This document shows positions 16,377 through 26,300 of a stretch of 64,000 bases of DNA, one piece after another; within the stretch, counting starts at the first letter, position 1; every line of letters starts with the position of its first letter. The translations under genes and the position numbers were made by a program. Origin of the DNA: SAR86 cluster bacterium. Lineage in GTDB: Bacteria; Pseudomonadota; Gammaproteobacteria; Magnimaribacterales; Magnimaribacteraceae. The stretch spans positions 1 to 64,000 of the forward strand of contig JAKUUM010000007.1 in NCBI GenBank assembly GCA_022447065.1. Reading direction: 5' to 3'. The notes under the pieces were generated by a model, which saw only the letters and a program-made list of their open reading frames with translations, did no database searches and had not been told where the DNA came from.

Positions 16377-18793
16377 TGGTTAAAGCTCTTTTGCATACAA
16401 ATCCTATTTTTTTAGTTCTTTTGTTACTAATTTGTTCAGCTCAACCAGTTCAGACTGAAGAAGAATCCTGGGTTGTTAGCGATATTAGAATAAGCGGTTT
16501 ACAAAGAGTTTCTGCAGGTAGTGTATTTGCTGAAATGCCAATAACTGTTGGAGATAGAGTGGATACCCTTGGTTTACAGATTGTAGCTAAAACTTTATTT
16601 AAAACGGGTCAGTTTGATGATATTCAGATAGGAAAAGATGGAAACATTTTAATTATCAGTTTAGTTGAAAGACCTTCTATCTCGGGTATAGAAATAGATG
16701 GTAATAAAGCTTTAAAAACTGAAGACCTTATTAAAGGGTTAAAGGGAGCCGGGTTATCTGAAGGCCAAGTTTTTAAAAGATCTATACTTAGTGGTTTAGC
16801 TTTAGAAATTCAAAGACAATATATATCTCAAGGTAGGTACGGAGCTCTGGTAGATGTCAAGGTCAACCCAGAACCTAGGAATAGAGTCGAGATTGAAATA
16901 CAAATTGAAGAAGGAGATGTCGCAACTATTGAAGGCATCAATGTTGTAGGCAATAAGACATTTACCGATGAAGAGCTTCTCAGGGATTTCGAATTAAGTA
17001 CGGGGGGCTGGTTTTCTTTTTTCAGTAGTGATAACAAATATTCTAGAGAGAAATTAAAAGGAGATATAGAGAGTTTAACTTCATATTACAAAGATAGAGG
17101 GTATGTTGAATTTGTTTTATCAAGCTCTCAAGTGAGCATTACTCCCGATAAGACGTCAGTTTATATAACCTTAAATGTAGATGAAGGGCTGCCTTATAAA
17201 GTAAATAAAATAAGTTTAACCGGCGATATACCAGTTGATGAAGACCTATTGCGTTCCCTTGTTCTAATTAAAGAGGGAGAAATTTACTCCCAGTTTTTAA
17301 TAACTGAAACCGAAGAACTTTTTACCAACATCTTAGGTAATGAAGGCTACAGTTTTGCAGAAGTTAAAGGTGTTCCTGATTTGGATCTTGAAACAGGAAA
17401 AGTTGATCTCACCTTCTACATTGACCCTCAACAAAGAACATATGTAAGAAGGATTATTTTTAAAGGGAATCAACGAACCCACGATGTTGTGTTAAGAAGA
17501 GAAATGAGGCAGATGGAAGGATCCTGGGCTTCCAACCGTTTAATAGAAAATTCTAAAATAAGACTTGAAAGGCTAGGTTTTTTTAAGGAAGTTGAGTCAG
17601 AGTCAAAACCAGTAGCAGGAATAAATGATCAGGTTGATATTGAGTTTACGGTTGAAGAAGAAGTTTCAGGAAGCATAGGAGGAAGTTTTGGTTATTCTTC
17701 TTGGGGCCTCATGCTGGGATTAAATTATTCTGAAAATAACGCATTTGGCACTGGAAAAAAAGTAAATTTGGGAATAAACGACAGTTCCTGGCGTAAAAGT
17801 TATTATTTAGATTATGGAGATCCTTATTACACCATTGATGGAGTGAGCAGAGGGTATAGTGTTTTCTTCAATGCATCTGATTATGGTCAATATAATATTG
17901 CCAGTTACACTTCTGATTCTTATGGAGCTGGCATTCAGTTTGGTTTACCCATAAGTGATATAGAAAGAATAGGTCTTAACTTAAGATACGAAAGCACATC
18001 AATAGATGTAGGCGCTATGTCTGCTTCTCAGATTCTATCTTTTACTGCCTCAGAAGGAACTGAATTTGAAGCTTTAAAGACACAAGTAATATGGTCTAGA
18101 ATTACTCTCAACAGAGGTATTTTTCCAACTGCGGGTCAATCCCAATCTGTGGGCATAGAATTATCAGTTCCAGGGAGTTCAATCACTTATGCAAGGGCTA
18201 CCTACAGACACAGGTATTATCGACCTATATTTGGGGGAAAATTTATTTTAGGCTTAAGAGGAGAAATAGGAGTTTTAGAAGCTTATGGAGACACAAAGGT
18301 TCCTCCTTTCTATGAACACTTTTATGCGGGAGGCATCACATCGGTAAGAGGTTTTAGAGCCAATACCTTAGGACCCAGGGCTACTCAATCTGAGTATATT
18401 CTGGATGCTGAAGGCAACCCATTGTTGGATTCAACCGGACAACAGATTTTTAATCCTTATTGGGGTTATTCCAGGAATGATGATAGATCCATAGGAGGGG
18501 TGTACTTAGTTGAAGGAGGCTTTGATTTTATTTTTAGATTACCTTTCCTTGAAGACCAGAGGTCTGTAAGAACTTCATTTTTTATTGATGCAGGTAATGT
18601 TTTTGCACAAGATTGTGGGAATGAAGAAAACTGTAGTGAACTAGATCTTGGAGAATTAAGGTATTCTTATGGAATAGGGTTAACTTGGATTACACAATTA
18701 GGACCTATGTCTTTAGCTCTTGCTGCAGTTGGGAACGAAGGTCCTTTAGATAGAACAGAAGGTTTCCAGTTTGAAATAGGTACACAATTTTAA
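16376..18793 (+). CDS. bamA: Outer-membrane protein assembly factor BamA
   Basis: The central subunit of the Bam complex. 805 residues: a signal peptide at about 1-28 ending near QPVQTEE, then five POTRA domains (about residues 30-420) and a 16-stranded barrel. The conserved lid-loop motif VRGFRANTLGPR lies near residue 660, and the chain ends in the barrel-insertion signal with a terminal Phe (EIGTQF). The ATG shares a base with the rseP stop. BamE is encoded at 4465-4797. Confidence 0.98.
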   Translation: MVKALLHTNPIFLVLLLLICSAQPVQTEEESWVVSDIRISGLQRVSAGSVFAEMPITVGDRVDTLGLQIVAKTLFKTGQFDDIQIGKDGNILIISLVERPSISGIEIDGNKALKTEDLIKGLKGAGLSEGQVFKRSILSGLALEIQRQYISQGRYGALVDVKVNPEPRNRVEIEIQIEEGDVATIEGINVVGNKTFTDEELLRDFELSTGGWFSFFSSDNKYSREKLKGDIESLTSYYKDRGYVEFVLSSSQVSITPDKTSVYITLNVDEGLPYKVNKISLTGDIPVDEDLLRSLVLIKEGEIYSQFLITETEELFTNILGNEGYSFAEVKGVPDLDLETGKVDLTFYIDPQQRTYVRRIIFKGNQRTHDVVLRREMRQMEGSWASNRLIENSKIRLERLGFFKEVESESKPVAGINDQVDIEFTVEEEVSGSIGGSFGYSSWGLMLGLNYSENNAFGTGKKVNLGINDSSWRKSYYLDYGDPYYTIDGVSRGYSVFFNASDYGQYNIASYTSDSYGAGIQFGLPISDIERIGLNLRYESTSIDVGAMSASQILSFTASEGTEFEALKTQVIWSRITLNRGIFPTAGQSQSVGIELSVPGSSITYARATYRHRYYRPIFGGKFILGLRGEIGVLEAYGDTKVPPFYEHFYAGGITSVRGFRANTLGPRATQSEYILDAEGNPLLDSTGQQIFNPYWGYSRNDDRSIGGVYLVEGGFDFIFRLPFLEDQRSVRTSFFIDAGNVFAQDCGNEENCSELDLGELRYSYGIGLTWITQLGPMSLALAAVGNEGPLDRTEGFQFEIGTQF

Positions 18794-18874
18794 AGATTAA
18801 CTGGATACAGGTGCTGTTAAACCGTTAAACTGGCGCCCCACATGTAAGGATTTAAAGGTTAATTAGGAGAAATT

Positions 18875-19429
18875 ATGAACTTTAACAAACGTATTTTGGT
18901 GTTATTACTAACAGCGGTAATCCCTTTTTCATTATTTGCCGAAGATACTTCAGAAGGGTCTATTGCAGTACAAGGGTCTATTGCAGTAATAGATGTGGAA
19001 GCCGCTATCTTAAGTACTGAAGCTTCAAAACAAGCTTTTGAAGAGCTTGCAACTAGCAAGGAATGGAAAGAGGTAGAAGAAGACCTTAAGCTAAAAATTA
19101 ATGAAGCCAATGAGATCCAAGACAGGCTAAAGAAAGAAGGACCGACTTTGTCTGACGCGGAAAAACTTGATGCCCAGAAGCGACTAAATTCTTTAAGTAA
19201 AGATATTAATTTTCTTAATCAGAAAATAGCTACCATGAGAGACGAACTAGTAAGATTTCTTCAAAATGAGCAAGCTCCAAAATTTCAGAAAGTTGTTTCT
19301 GAGCTTATGAGAGCAAAGGGTATAAAAATACTTCTACATAGACAGTCTGTTCTCGGTTTTGATACAGGAGATCCTACTTTGAACTTAACTCCAGAAGTAG
19401 TAGAGCTACTAAACCAACAAGAAGAGTAA
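18875..19429 (+). CDS. skp: Periplasmic chaperone Skp (OmpH family)
   Basis: Skp holds unfolded outer-membrane proteins on their way to BamA. The 184-residue precursor starts at the ATG after AGGAG. The signal peptide is about residues 1-22, ending FSLFA. The mature part has a short beta region (IAVIDVEAAIL) and a long charged coiled-coil tentacle region (residues 50-135), returning to a strand near 145-155. An 18-base tandem duplication repeats six codons (EGSIAV / QGSIAV) just after the predicted cleavage site. The 81-base bamA-skp spacer shows no further feature I can support. Confidence 0.9.
   Translation: MNFNKRILVLLLTAVIPFSLFAEDTSEGSIAVQGSIAVIDVEAAILSTEASKQAFEELATSKEWKEVEEDLKLKINEANEIQDRLKKEGPTLSDAEKLDAQKRLNSLSKDINFLNQKIATMRDELVRFLQNEQAPKFQKVVSELMRAKGIKILLHRQSVLGFDTGDPTLNLTPEVVELLNQQEE
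18955..18990 (+). repeat. 18-bp tandem duplication in skp
   Basis: Two adjacent copies (18955-18972 and 18973-18990) share AGGGTCTATTGCAGTA and differ only in the last two bases. The unit is a multiple of three and keeps the frame, adding six residues at the N-terminus of mature Skp. Confidence 0.9.
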
Positions 19430-19435
19430 TTTTAT

Positions 19436-20449
19436 TTGGTTTCTCCAGAAAAAGGTATAACTCTAAGAGAGCTTGCTAAGAAATTAAATGCTGAGCTGTC
19501 TATGCCTGGGGATCCTGAAACATTTGTAGAAGGTTTAAACACTCTTTCCGCTGCTAGTCATAATGAAGTTAGTTTTTTTTCTCGAAAGAAATATCTCAAA
19601 GATTTAGAGAAAACTAAGGCGTGTGCAGTAATCATTGGAGAGGAACATAAAGGTCTAGCTCCCTGTCAGACTTTAGTAGGCGGAGATGCCTATCTTCTTT
19701 ACGCAAATGCTACTCATATATTTAGGGAACTTAATGCAGAACCAGTCGCTAATGGGATTTCAGAATTGGCTGACATTTCTCCTTCAGCAAAAATTAGCTC
19801 ATCTGCAACAATAGGTTCTTTTTGTAAGATCTCTGAGAATGTTGAGATAGGAAGTGAAGTAACAATTGGCAGTGGGGTGATTATAGGTAATTCGGTAAAG
19901 ATAGAAGACAAAACACATGTTTACTCAAATGTTTCTATTTATCATTCAGTATCTATTGGTTCTAATTGTATTATTCATTCAGGAGCAGTTGTAGGCTCAG
20001 ATGGGTTAGGATTCGCCAGAGATGGAGAAGATTGGGTAAAAATAGAACATTTAGGAAGCGTAATAATAGGCAATAATGTGGAGATAGGATCTAATTGTTC
20101 AATAGACAGAGGTTCCCTTGGAGACACTTGTCTTGACGATCAAGTAAAGCTCGATAACAAAGTTCACTTAGCCCACAATGTTTGCATTGGTAGAGCTACT
20201 GTTATTGCGGCAAATACTGCAATTGCAGGAAGCACAACAATTGGTAAAAACTGCACTATTTCAGGGGGTAGTGGCATCATAGACAATCTCAATATTACTG
20301 ATTCTGTGCATATAACAGCCTTTTCTTTAGTAATTAAGTCAATTAACAAGCCTGGAACTTATACTTCGGGTACCCCTCTAATGGAACACAGTTTGTGGAA
20401 GAGAAATGCAGTGGCTTTTAAAAGACTAAAAGATTTAATTAAAAAATAA
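19436..20449 (+). CDS. lpxD: UDP-3-O-(3-hydroxyacyl)glucosamine N-acyltransferase
   Basis: The third step of lipid A synthesis, adding the N-linked acyl chain. 337 residues from a TTG start at 19436. The N-terminal uridine-binding domain (about 1-100) precedes a left-handed beta-helix of hexapeptide repeats (SATIGSF, EIGSEVTIGSGVIIGN). The catalytic His lies in the segment VHLAHNVCIGRATVIAAN near residue 240, and a C-terminal helix follows. It follows skp by six bases and precedes fabZ by three. Confidence 0.96.
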   Translation: MVSPEKGITLRELAKKLNAELSMPGDPETFVEGLNTLSAASHNEVSFFSRKKYLKDLEKTKACAVIIGEEHKGLAPCQTLVGGDAYLLYANATHIFRELNAEPVANGISELADISPSAKISSSATIGSFCKISENVEIGSEVTIGSGVIIGNSVKIEDKTHVYSNVSIYHSVSIGSNCIIHSGAVVGSDGLGFARDGEDWVKIEHLGSVIIGNNVEIGSNCSIDRGSLGDTCLDDQVKLDNKVHLAHNVCIGRATVIAANTAIAGSTTIGKNCTISGGSGIIDNLNITDSVHITAFSLVIKSINKPGTYTSGTPLMEHSLWKRNAVAFKRLKDLIKK

Positions 20450-20452
20450 TAA

Positions 20453-20899
20453 ATGAAAGAAGTTATAGATATAAAAGAAATTCAACAATATCTACCTCAT
20501 AGATACCCTTTTTTATTGGTTGATAGAGTAGTTGAGTTAGAGTTAGGTAAATATATTAAGGCTTATAAAAATGTAACTATTAACGAACCTTTTTTTACGG
20601 GCCATTTTCCTGGAAAACAAGTCATGCCGGGAGTGTTAATTCTAGAAGCAATGGCACAAGCTTCAGGAATATTAGGTTTCAAAACCATGAACAAAAAACC
20701 CGAAGAAGGTTCGATCTATTATTTTGTGGGAGCTGATTCTCTCCGCTTCAAGAGACCAGCAGTTCCAGGGGATCAGATTTTTTTAGAATCGTATGTCATC
20801 ACTGACAAGAAAGGAATCTGGAAGTTTGATTGTAGTGCTAGTGTAGAAGGTGAAGTGGTAGCGAAAGCAATCATTCTTTGTGCTGATAGACCTAAGTAA
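20453..20899 (+). CDS. fabZ: 3-hydroxyacyl-ACP dehydratase FabZ
   Basis: A hot-dog fold enzyme dehydrating 3-hydroxyacyl-ACP in fatty-acid synthesis, competing with LpxA and LpxD for the same substrates. 148 residues. Catalytic His51 is in [20 protein letters not shown] and Glu65 follows in the same motif; [13 protein letters not shown] near residue 14 is also typical. It sits within the conserved lpxD-fabZ-lpxA-lpxB order. Confidence 0.98.
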   Translation: MKEVIDIKEIQQYLPHRYPFLLVDRVVELELGKYIKAYKNVTINEPFFTGHFPGKQVMPGVLILEAMAQASGILGFKTMNKKPEEGSIYYFVGADSLRFKRPAVPGDQIFLESYVITDKKGIWKFDCSASVEGEVVAKAIILCADRPK

Positions 20900-20903
20900 A
20901 ATT

Positions 20904-21674
20904 ATGCACCATCCTACTGCAATCATTGATCCTAAAGCAAAATTAGACGAAAAAGTTACTGTGGGTCCTTATTGTGTGATAGGACCTGATGTGAAAATAG
21001 GATCTGGAACTGTACTAGAATCTCATGTTATTTTAAAAGGCAATACCAGCCTCGGAAAGAAAAATCATTTGTTTCAGTTTTCAACTGTAGGAGATGGTAG
21101 CCCTGATAAAAAATACAAGGGGGAGCCAACAAAGTTAGTTATAGGAGATGAGAACCGGATAAGAGAGGGAGTTACCATTCATAGAGGTACCGTTCAAGAG
21201 AAAGGGGTGACTAAAATAGGAAATAGAAATCTTTTTCTGGCTTACTCCCATGTAGCACACGACTGTGAAATAGAAGATGACGTAGTTTTGACTAACCAAG
21301 CTGCTTTGGCAGGAGCCGTTAAGGTTGGAAGTGGTGCCATACTAGCCGGTTATGCAATTGTTCATCAGTTTTGTTCTATTGGGGCCCATAGTTTTTGCGC
21401 GATGGGCAGTACAGTTAACAAAGATATACCTGCTTATGTGAGAGTTAAAGGTAATCCAGCTAAACCTTATGGAATAAATACTGTCGGGATGAAAAGGTTG
21501 GGATATTCTTCGAGAGTTATAGAGGCACTTAGATCTGCTTATCGATCTACTTATAGAAAGAACCTAACAATAGAAGAAGCACTAAAAGAGATGAAGCCTC
21601 TAGAGATAAAGTACAAGGAAGTCAAATTATTTAGCCAAACGATAAAAAAATCTACTCGTGGTATTGTCCGTTGA
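20904..21674 (+). CDS. lpxA: UDP-N-acetylglucosamine O-acyltransferase
   Basis: The first committed step of lipid A synthesis. 256 residues from the ATG at 20904; the frame is open from 20880, but that part lies in fabZ and is not conserved. Hexapeptide repeats start at once (HHPTAIIDPKAKLDEKVTVG). The catalytic His is in YSHVAHDCEI near residue 120, and the C-terminal helical domain ends with SRGIVR-like residues. Its TGA overlaps the ATG of lpxB. Confidence 0.97.
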   Translation: MHHPTAIIDPKAKLDEKVTVGPYCVIGPDVKIGSGTVLESHVILKGNTSLGKKNHLFQFSTVGDGSPDKKYKGEPTKLVIGDENRIREGVTIHRGTVQEKGVTKIGNRNLFLAYSHVAHDCEIEDDVVLTNQAALAGAVKVGSGAILAGYAIVHQFCSIGAHSFCAMGSTVNKDIPAYVRVKGNPAKPYGINTVGMKRLGYSSRVIEALRSAYRSTYRKNLTIEEALKEMKPLEIKYKEVKLFSQTIKKSTRGIVR

Positions 21675-22819
21675 TGTCCTCTAGCATCGACAATAAACAA
21701 AACAAAAATCCAAAAATAGCTTTAGTTGCTGGAGAACAATCTGGAGATCAACTTGGAGCTTCTCTCATAAAATATATAAAAGAAATCTTCCCCTTAGCAA
21801 TCTTCATGGGTGTTGGGGGGGAGAAAATGAAAAAACAAGGGTTAAACTCTTTGTTTCCTATGGAAAAGCTATCCGTCATGGGAATTATCGAACCCTTGTT
21901 AAGAATATCCGAGCTATTATCTTTAAGAAAAAATTTAAAAGATTATCTTTCTGCACAGAATCCAGATATTTTTATCGGAATTGATTATCCAGATTTTAAT
22001 TTATCTGTTTCTAAATACCTGAAGACTAAAGGTATAACTACAATTCAGTATGTTAGCCCTTCGGTGTGGGCTTGGAGAGAAGGAAGAATAAAAAGCATAG
22101 AGAAATCAGTAGATAGGGTCTTAACTTTATTCCCTTTTGAAAAAGAAGCTTATAAGAACTCTTCAGTAGAGGTTACTTTCGTAGGACACCCTTTAGCTCA
22201 TAAGTTTTCTAAGGATCTTAATAAAGAAGACATAAGAAAGAAAAAATTCTCTGTAAATGAAGGAAAGATGATTGCTTTGTTACCAGGTAGTCGTAGATCT
22301 GAAATATCTAAAATGGGAGTTGTCCTATTAAAAACAGCTGAATTAATAAAAGACTATGATGATAACGCTAGGTTTTTTATGCCTTTTATTAATTTAAACC
22401 ATAGAGAAATAATTCGTGGCCATGAGAATTATAGCTGGGTTAATTTCTCCGAAGGAAACTCACAGGAAGTATTAGCAGCATCTCACATAGGTATAGTAAC
22501 TTCTGGAACAGCTTCTTTAGAAGCAGCCCTTTTAAGAACTCCCGTTGTGGTAGCTTACAAGACAAGCTGGTTAACTTACTCTTTAGTTAAACCTCTGTTA
22601 AAAATAAATCACTTTGCTTTGCCAAACCTTTTATCTGAAGAAGTTGTCTTGCCAGAATTAATTCAGAAAGAGGTTACAGCCACTAATCTCTTTGAGGCCT
22701 ATAAAGATTTAGAAGGAAACAATTATCATAAGAGTTTAGAAGCTTTTGAGAAGATACATTCAAAATTAATGGCTAATGGCCCGGATACTGCAGCTAAGGT
22801 GATTGCTGAAATGCTTTGA
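21674..22819 (+). CDS. lpxB: Lipid-A-disaccharide synthase
   Basis: A peripheral GT19 glycosyltransferase condensing UDP-diacylglucosamine with lipid X. About 381 residues from the ATG at 21674, which overlaps the lpxA stop (a TTG at 21671 is also in frame). Family landmarks include LVAGEQSGDQLGASLI near residue 16, FIGIDYPDFNLSVSKYLK near 95, QYVSPSVWAWREGRIK near 120, ALLPGSRRSEI near 205 and SGTASLEAAL near 275. It overlaps rnhB by four bases. Confidence 0.97.
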   Translation: MSSSIDNKQNKNPKIALVAGEQSGDQLGASLIKYIKEIFPLAIFMGVGGEKMKKQGLNSLFPMEKLSVMGIIEPLLRISELLSLRKNLKDYLSAQNPDIFIGIDYPDFNLSVSKYLKTKGITTIQYVSPSVWAWREGRIKSIEKSVDRVLTLFPFEKEAYKNSSVEVTFVGHPLAHKFSKDLNKEDIRKKKFSVNEGKMIALLPGSRRSEISKMGVVLLKTAELIKDYDDNARFFMPFINLNHREIIRGHENYSWVNFSEGNSQEVLAASHIGIVTSGTASLEAALLRTPVVVAYKTSWLTYSLVKPLLKINHFALPNLLSEEVVLPELIQKEVTATNLFEAYKDLEGNNYHKSLEAFEKIHSKLMANGPDTAAKVIAEML

Positions 22820-23379
22820 ATTTTCTGGCAGGAGTTGATGAAGTTGGCAGGGGGTCAATTGCAGGACCTGTTACAGCAGCGGCAGTAATATTACGAAATA
22901 CAAGTACAATTAATGGACTAAATGACTCAAAAGCTCTTTCTTCACATAAGAGACAAGAGCTGGACAGTCTTATTAAAGAAGAATCGATATCTTGGAATAT
23001 AGCTTTTATATCCGCAACAAAGATAGACCAAATCAACATTCTCCAAGCTTCTTTGTTGGCAATGAAAAGAGCTGTTGAGGGACTTGACTTCGAACCTGAT
23101 AAAGTACTAGTTGATGGCCTTTACAAGCCCGATTTATCTAACCCATCTGAGGCAATAGTAAAAGGAGATACTAAGCATGAAAGTATTATGGCTGCCTCTA
23201 TAATAGCCAAGGTCGCAAGGGATAAACACATGATTAATTTGCATAAAAAATACCCACATTACGGTTTTGTACACCACAAAGGTTATCCCACAAAATTTCA
23301 CCTTAATGCGCTAGAATTGTACGGACCTTGTAAGGAACATCGAAAATCATTTAGACCCTTAAGAGATAAAATTTACTGA
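22816..23379 (+). CDS. rnhB: Ribonuclease HII
   Basis: Removes ribonucleotides and RNA from RNA-DNA hybrids. 187 residues from a TTG that overlaps the lpxB stop (TTGA). The acidic active site is visible: GVDEVGRGSIAGPV at the N-terminus gives the first Asp-Glu pair, VLVDGLYKPD supplies the third acidic residue near 96 and AASIIAKVARDKHM the fourth near 135. It lies between lpxB and dnaE, the enterobacterial and pseudomonad order. Confidence 0.96.
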   Translation: MNFLAGVDEVGRGSIAGPVTAAAVILRNTSTINGLNDSKALSSHKRQELDSLIKEESISWNIAFISATKIDQINILQASLLAMKRAVEGLDFEPDKVLVDGLYKPDLSNPSEAIVKGDTKHESIMAASIIAKVARDKHMINLHKKYPHYGFVHHKGYPTKFHLNALELYGPCKEHRKSFRPLRDKIY

Positions 23380-23390
23380 CTATACATAGC

Positions 23391-26300
23391 ATGACTCAGC
23401 AGCATTTTGTACACCTACATTTACATTCAGAATACTCTTTATCTGATGGCATTATTCGTATAGAAGACTTAGTGCAACTTTCTTCAGAATATAACTTCCC
23501 TGCCGTCGCTTTAACTGATTTATCTAATCTTTTTGGGCTTATTAAATTTTACCGACTAGCTAGAGAAAAAGGAGTCAAACCTATAGTGGGTTGCGAATTG
23601 CAGTTGGTTAAAGAAGCAGGAAGTTTATCCGCTCCCTTTGTTTTGTTGGTAAAGAATAAAAAAGGATATACCAATTTAACCAAACTAGTATCCAAAGCAT
23701 ATATTGAGGGTCAGGAAAGCCAGGGTCCTTTTGTAAGAATTGAATGGTTAGAGGATTATTCAGAAGGATTAATTGCATTGTCGGGTGGTCAGAGAGGTCA
23801 TATAGGACAAGCGCTTCTGCTAAAACAAAAAAAATTAGCTGAAAATAGAGTAGATTATTTTAAAAGTATTTTCGGAAAAGATTTTTTTATAGAAATCCAA
23901 AGAATTGGAAGAGAAGATGAAGAAGAATATAATTTTTCAGCTATAAAGTTAGCTCAAGAAAATGGTATAGGTATAGTTGCTACCAATGATGTGAGATTCC
24001 TCGCTCCTACTCCTATCGATATAGATCCAGATGATGAAAGCCCCTCCGATTTTGAAGTTCACGAAGCAAGGGTTTGTATTCAGAAAGGAGAAATTTTGAG
24101 TGATTCTTCAAGATCAAAAGAATATGTTGAGAGTCAATACTTTATCACCGGTGAAGAGATGATAGAAAAATTTTCTGACATTCCTGAGGCCATAGAAAAT
24201 ACATTATTAATATCTAAGAAATGTAATTTAGAACTAGAACTAGGCGAGTTCTACCTTCCCGAATTTGATGTGCCAGGAAAGAGCTCAACAAAGGACTATT
24301 TAAAAAAGAAGTCTAAAGAAGGGCTGGATAAAAGATTTGAAGAAATTAAAAAATCATCAAATTCTTATGTAATTGATAAAAAGAGTTATATAAAAAGGTT
24401 GGATTATGAGCTGGAGATGATTTGTAAATTAGGGTTTGAAGGTTACTTTCTTATAGTTGCTGACTTTGTAAACTGGGCTCAAAAAAAAGATATCCCTGTG
24501 GGTCCTGGGAGGGGTTCTGGAGCAGGTTCCATTACAGCTTATGCCTTAGGTATTACTGCAATAGATCCCATTAAGTATGATCTTTTATTTGAAAGATTTT
24601 TAAATCCTGACCGAGTAAGTAATCCTGACTTTGATATAGATTTTTGTATGGAAGGAAGAGACAAAGTTCTTGACTATGTTACTCAGAAATATGGCAAAGA
24701 TTCAGTAGCTCAAATCAGTACAAGGGGAACCATGGCAGCCAGGGCAGTATTAAGAGACGTTGTAAGAGTTTTAGGGAAGCCATATGGGTTTGGGGACAGA
24801 CTTGCCAAGGCTGTTCCAGATGTCTTGGGCATTACTCTGGAAGAAGCTTACAAAGCAAAGGAATTCAAAGAACTAATAGATTCAAGTGAAGAATGCAAAG
24901 AAGTGTTTAAGATGTCTCTCAAACTAGAAGGGCTTTCTAGGAGCGTTGGTACACATGCTGCTGGGGTAGTTATAGCTCCTACTGCTTTGACAGATTTCAC
25001 TCCTCTGATAGTTGATCAAGAGAAAGGTACGGTAGCAACTCAATTTGATATGGGAGATGTAGAATCAGCTGGATTGGTTAAATTTGATTTTTTGGGTCTT
25101 AAAACCTTAACTGTAATTAATCAAACTTTAAAGCGAATAAACAAGGACAAGAAAGAAGATCTTATAGATATTAATAACATACCTCTTGAGGATAAGAAAA
25201 CCTTCAAACTTCTGCAAAAAGGAGAAACAACTGGAGTATTTCAACTTGAATCAAGGGGAATGAAAGAATACTTAAAGAAATTAAAACCTAATGATTTTGA
25301 GGATATAGTTTGTATGAACGCACTCTATAGACCGGGTGCCCTTGGTATGGTGGATTCGTATATAGAAAGAAAGCATCAAAGAGAGGAGATTCCCCCTGGT
25401 CATGAATCGGTAAAGAAGGTCTTGAGTACTACGTATGGAGTAATTGTTTATCAAGAACAGGTTATGCAAATTGCTCAAGAACTTTCTGGGTTTACTTTAG
25501 GTCAGGCAGATATTCTTAGAAGAGCAATGGGAAAAAAGAAGAAAGATGAAATGGAGAAAATGAAGAAAGATTTCATTGATGGAGCGGTGAACAAAAAAGT
25601 AAACAAAAGGTACGCTGAAAATTTATTTGAACAAATAGAACAATTCGCAGGATATGGATTTAATAGATGTCATTCTGTTCCTTATGCCTTAATTGCTTAT
25701 CAAACGGCTTGGCTGAAAGCTAACCATCCTTCAGAATTTATGGCATCTCTTCTTTCTTTAGAGCTAGATTCAACTGATAGAATTCAAATGTTCGTCGACG
25801 ATTGTAGGTTCATAGGTCTAAATGTACTCAAACCTGATATTAACTCCAGTAGTTATGCATTTGAGGATAAGGATAAGAAAACAGTTCTATACGGATTAGG
25901 CGCTATAAAGGGAATTGGGGAATCCTTAGTCAAATCAATAACTACAGCCAGAGAAAAAGGGGCTTTTAAAGACTTATATGATTTTTGTTTAAGAATAGGA
26001 AGTAACAAGTTAAATAAAAGAATATTAACAACCCTCATAGGTTCAGGTGCTATGGATTCTTTTGGTAAAAGGAAAATGCTTTTTAATCTTATTGATCCTT
26101 TGTTAAAGAGGGTAGAACAGTCAACTGAAAGATCACAGAGTCATATAAAGGACTTTTTTGAAGATGAAGTAAGAGAAGAAAAGGGAATAATTACTCAAGA
26201 TAAAGTCCAAGAACAAGATTTTGATATTCTTACGAATGAATGGAGCTCTTTAGGCTTCTATTTGGAATCTCATCCTATAGAAAATAAAAAAGAAGAAGTT

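Noticed and set aside
18794-18874. Possible small RNA or promoter in the bamA-skp spacer
   Set aside because: Only a short GTTAAAC direct repeat is visible; no convincing promoter plus terminator.
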